Below are positions 62,572 to 64,000 of a stretch of DNA of 64,000 nucleotides, piece by piece. The number at the start of each line of letters is the position of its first letter. The stretch's first letter is position 1. The DNA is taken from assembly GCF_900100275.1 (NCBI RefSeq), contig NZ_FNET01000003.1:1-64000 (forward strand), given 5' to 3'. The translations under genes and the position numbers were made by a program. The notes under the pieces are model-generated. The model was not told the origin of the DNA and did no database searches. It saw only the letters and a program-made list of their open reading frames with translations. This stretch comes from Lentzea albidocapillata subsp. violacea. Its GTDB lineage: Bacteria; Actinomycetota; Actinomycetes; Mycobacteriales; Pseudonocardiaceae.

Positions 62572-63841
62572 TCTGCGTGATGCTGGTGATCCGCATTTCG
62601 TTGCTGACGGCGGCGATCTCGGCCTCGTAGACGCCGTTCTTCTGCTCTCCCAGGTCCGTTTGCAGTGCCAGGTCGAAGGTCACCACCCAGTTCGGGCCGT
62701 GCGACCGGACGGGCACGGTGGACAGGGAGCACCTGACCGAGGAGTAGCCCTTCCACCGCGCCACGTACTTCTCCAGCGGCTCGGTCGCCCGTTCGTAGAG
62801 GTTGCGCCACGCCACGTCGGCGTGGGCGGGGAGCTGGCCGTAGTGGTCGAGCACGAACCCGGCCGCCTCACTCGCGGTGAAGTAGCGGGGCTGCTGCTGG
62901 AAGTTCGACTGGTTGACCGGGGTGCCCTCGGTGCCGCTCCAGTACGCGGCGGCCGCGCCACCACCGATCGCCAGCACCGCGATGACGGCCAGGATCACCA
63001 GGATCCGCCTGTTCGGCGCCCTGCGCCTGCTCTGCTGCTGCGGGATCTGCAGCGGCTGCGACGGCTGCGGCTCGGCGGCCAGCAGATCCGCGGCCTCCTG
63101 CGCCGTGGGCCGGTCCTTCGGGTCCTGTGAGAGCAGCCGCATGAGCGACGGGGTGAGCTCACCGGCGTTCTTGGGATCGCGGAGCTGCCCGCTGGCGGCG
63201 CGGTAGATGAGGCCGAAGCTGTTGTCGCTCGGCCCGAAGACCGACTCGCCCTCGATGGCCGTGTAGATCATGGCGCCGAGCGAGAACACGTCGGACGCCT
63301 CGTCGGGCTGCTCGCCGCGCGCCACCTCGGGTGCGAGGTAGGCGGGGGTGCCCGAGATCATGCCGGTGTCGGTCATCGTGCCGTCGCCGGTCGCCTTGGA
63401 GATGCCGAAGTCGGTGAGCTTGACCGTGCCGTCGTGGCCGATCAGGACGTTGCCGGGCTTGACGTCGCGGTGGACCAGTCCGGCGGCGTGCGCGGCGGCC
63501 AGCGCCGAGGCGACCTTGGCGCCGATGCTCGCGGCCTGGGCCGGCTTGAGCGGCCCGCGCTCGGCGATCAGCGCCGAGAGGCTGTGCGACGGCAGGTACT
63601 CCATGACGATCCACGGCTCTTCGTCGTCGCTGCCCACGACGTCGAACACCGCGATCGCGTGCTGGTGGTGCAGCCGGGCGGCGTTGCGCGCCTCCCGCAT
63701 CGCCCGCTGGTGGTCACCGGTGATGAGCTCCTTGACCGCCACCTCGCGGGCCAGCACCTCGTCCCGTGCCCGCCAGACCACCCCCATGGCCCCGCTGCCG
63801 ATCCGCTCGAGCAGCGTGTAGCGGCCCCCGATGGTTGTCAC
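62564..63841 (-). CDS. Membrane Ser/Thr protein kinase (PASTA-less Pkn type)
   Basis: 425 aa from the GTG at 63841. The kinase domain (8 to about 255) has the Gly loop GSGAMGVVW, Lys37 (VAVKEL), HRDVKPGN with Asp126 and DFG with Asp144, plus SGTPAYLAPE. A Gln-rich juxtamembrane part (QPLQIPQQQSRRR) precedes a transmembrane helix (about 278-298). The external domain of about 120 aa (FTASEAAGFVLDHYGQLPAH) has no PASTA repeats. TAGTCT on the minus strand lies 6 bases before the start. Confidence 0.94.
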   Translation of the reverse strand: MTTIGGRYTLLERIGSGAMGVVWRARDEVLAREVAVKELITGDHQRAMREARNAARLHHQHAIAVFDVVGSDDEEPWIVMEYLPSHSLSALIAERGPLKPAQAASIGAKVASALAAAHAAGLVHRDVKPGNVLIGHDGTVKLTDFGISKATGDGTMTDTGMISGTPAYLAPEVARGEQPDEASDVFSLGAMIYTAIEGESVFGPSDNSFGLIYRAASGQLRDPKNAGELTPSLMRLLSQDPKDRPTAQEAADLLAAEPQPSQPLQIPQQQSRRRAPNRRILVILAVIAVLAIGGGAAAAYWSGTEGTPVNQSNFQQQPRYFTASEAAGFVLDHYGQLPAHADVAWRNLYERATEPLEKYVARWKGYSSVRCSLSTVPVRSHGPNWVVTFDLALQTDLGEQKNGVYEAEIAAVSNEMRITSITQIS

Positions 63842-63847
63842 ACCCTG

Positions 63848-63853
63848 AGACTA
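63848..63853 (-). promoter_or_regulatory. -10 box for a probable leaderless kinase transcript
   Basis: TAGTCT on the minus strand ends 6 bases before the GTG at 63841. It is the same hexamer as before glmS. CAGGGT follows, but is too close to the start to act as a ribosome site. Confidence 0.45.
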
Positions 63854-64000
63854 ATCAATCGCGCAGACGTGCATCCGCCGTTTCCCGCTCGGGGGGGTGG
63901 TGCAGATCGCGCCGAGTCAGTCCGCCGGTGGGGACTCGCGTCTGGAACCTTCTCGGCATCACCGCCGGCCCCGGTTGGTCTCCGGTGACGAGCTGGTCGG
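63854..64000. other. Window-end region without a recognised gene
   Basis: 147 bases upstream of the kinase gene, containing a run of seven G (GGGGGGGTGG, about 63891-63900). No credible start with a ribosome site was found; any neighbouring gene starts or ends beyond the window. Confidence 0.4.

Overview
The window is about 70% G+C, uses many GTG and TTG starts, and carries an ESX-type (type VII) secretion locus, WhiB, BldM, SigD/RsdA, a His-tailed GroEL1 and an AfsR/SARP regulator. This points to a mycelial actinobacterium of the Pseudonocardiales (Amycolatopsis, Lentzea or Saccharothrix type). That is inferred from gene content and order, not from a search. No rRNA, tRNA, IS element, prophage or CRISPR array was seen.

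Layout. 1-2100: a C/T-rich repeat tract and a secreted subtilase with a P domain (minus strand). 2200-14614: a type VII core with eccE and a coupled partner (minus), eccB plus two small secretion-associated genes (plus), mycP-eccD (minus) and eccC (plus). 14615-18645: an apparent insertion holding large hairpins, a duplicated promoter-like segment and a large SARP regulator flanked by apparent remnants of SARP genes. 18646-21668: an Hsp70-like secretion-associated protein, a small protein and two Esx-like proteins. 21925-24539: rplM-rpsI-glmM. 24558-29855: a second block of secretion substrates and accessory proteins. 29990-38561: glmS, nnr, alr, hydrolase, tsaE, a small secreted protein, tsaB, rimI, tsaD. 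38562-42246: a Tat-exported PhoD-like phosphatase, then CIRCE-groES-groEL1. 42362-47720: whiB3/whiD-type gene, a CarH-like MerR regulator, a conserved hypothetical gene, bldM, sigD-rsdA and a DUF5319-type gene. 47851-58629: guaB, guaB3, two small genes, choD, a small redox block, an aminoglycoside phosphotransferase remnant and guaA. 58667-63841: an EsrISR-like envelope-stress module, a PAP2-like membrane protein and a Ser/Thr kinase.

The order eccB, mycP, eccD, eccC, Hsp70-like protein, esx pair, rplM, rpsI, glmM matches the mycobacterial ESX-4 neighbourhood (Rv3450c to Rv3441c). The order glmS, nnr, alr, tsaE-tsaB-rimI-tsaD, groES-groEL1, whiB3, sigD-rsdA, guaB2-guaB3-choD and guaA continues that of M. 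tuberculosis (Rv3436c to Rv3396c). So this is a conserved actinobacterial core segment with lineage-specific insertions.

The genes fall into four groups. One is the secretion machine with its substrates, where two Esx operons share an upstream element and two large substrates share a C-terminal module. The second is wall precursor and tRNA t6A genes. The third is a developmental and stress regulator cluster. The fourth is purine synthesis with sterol and redox enzymes. Several genes show a TANNNT hexamer 6-8 bases before the start codon and little or no Shine-Dalgarno sequence, suggesting leaderless transcripts.
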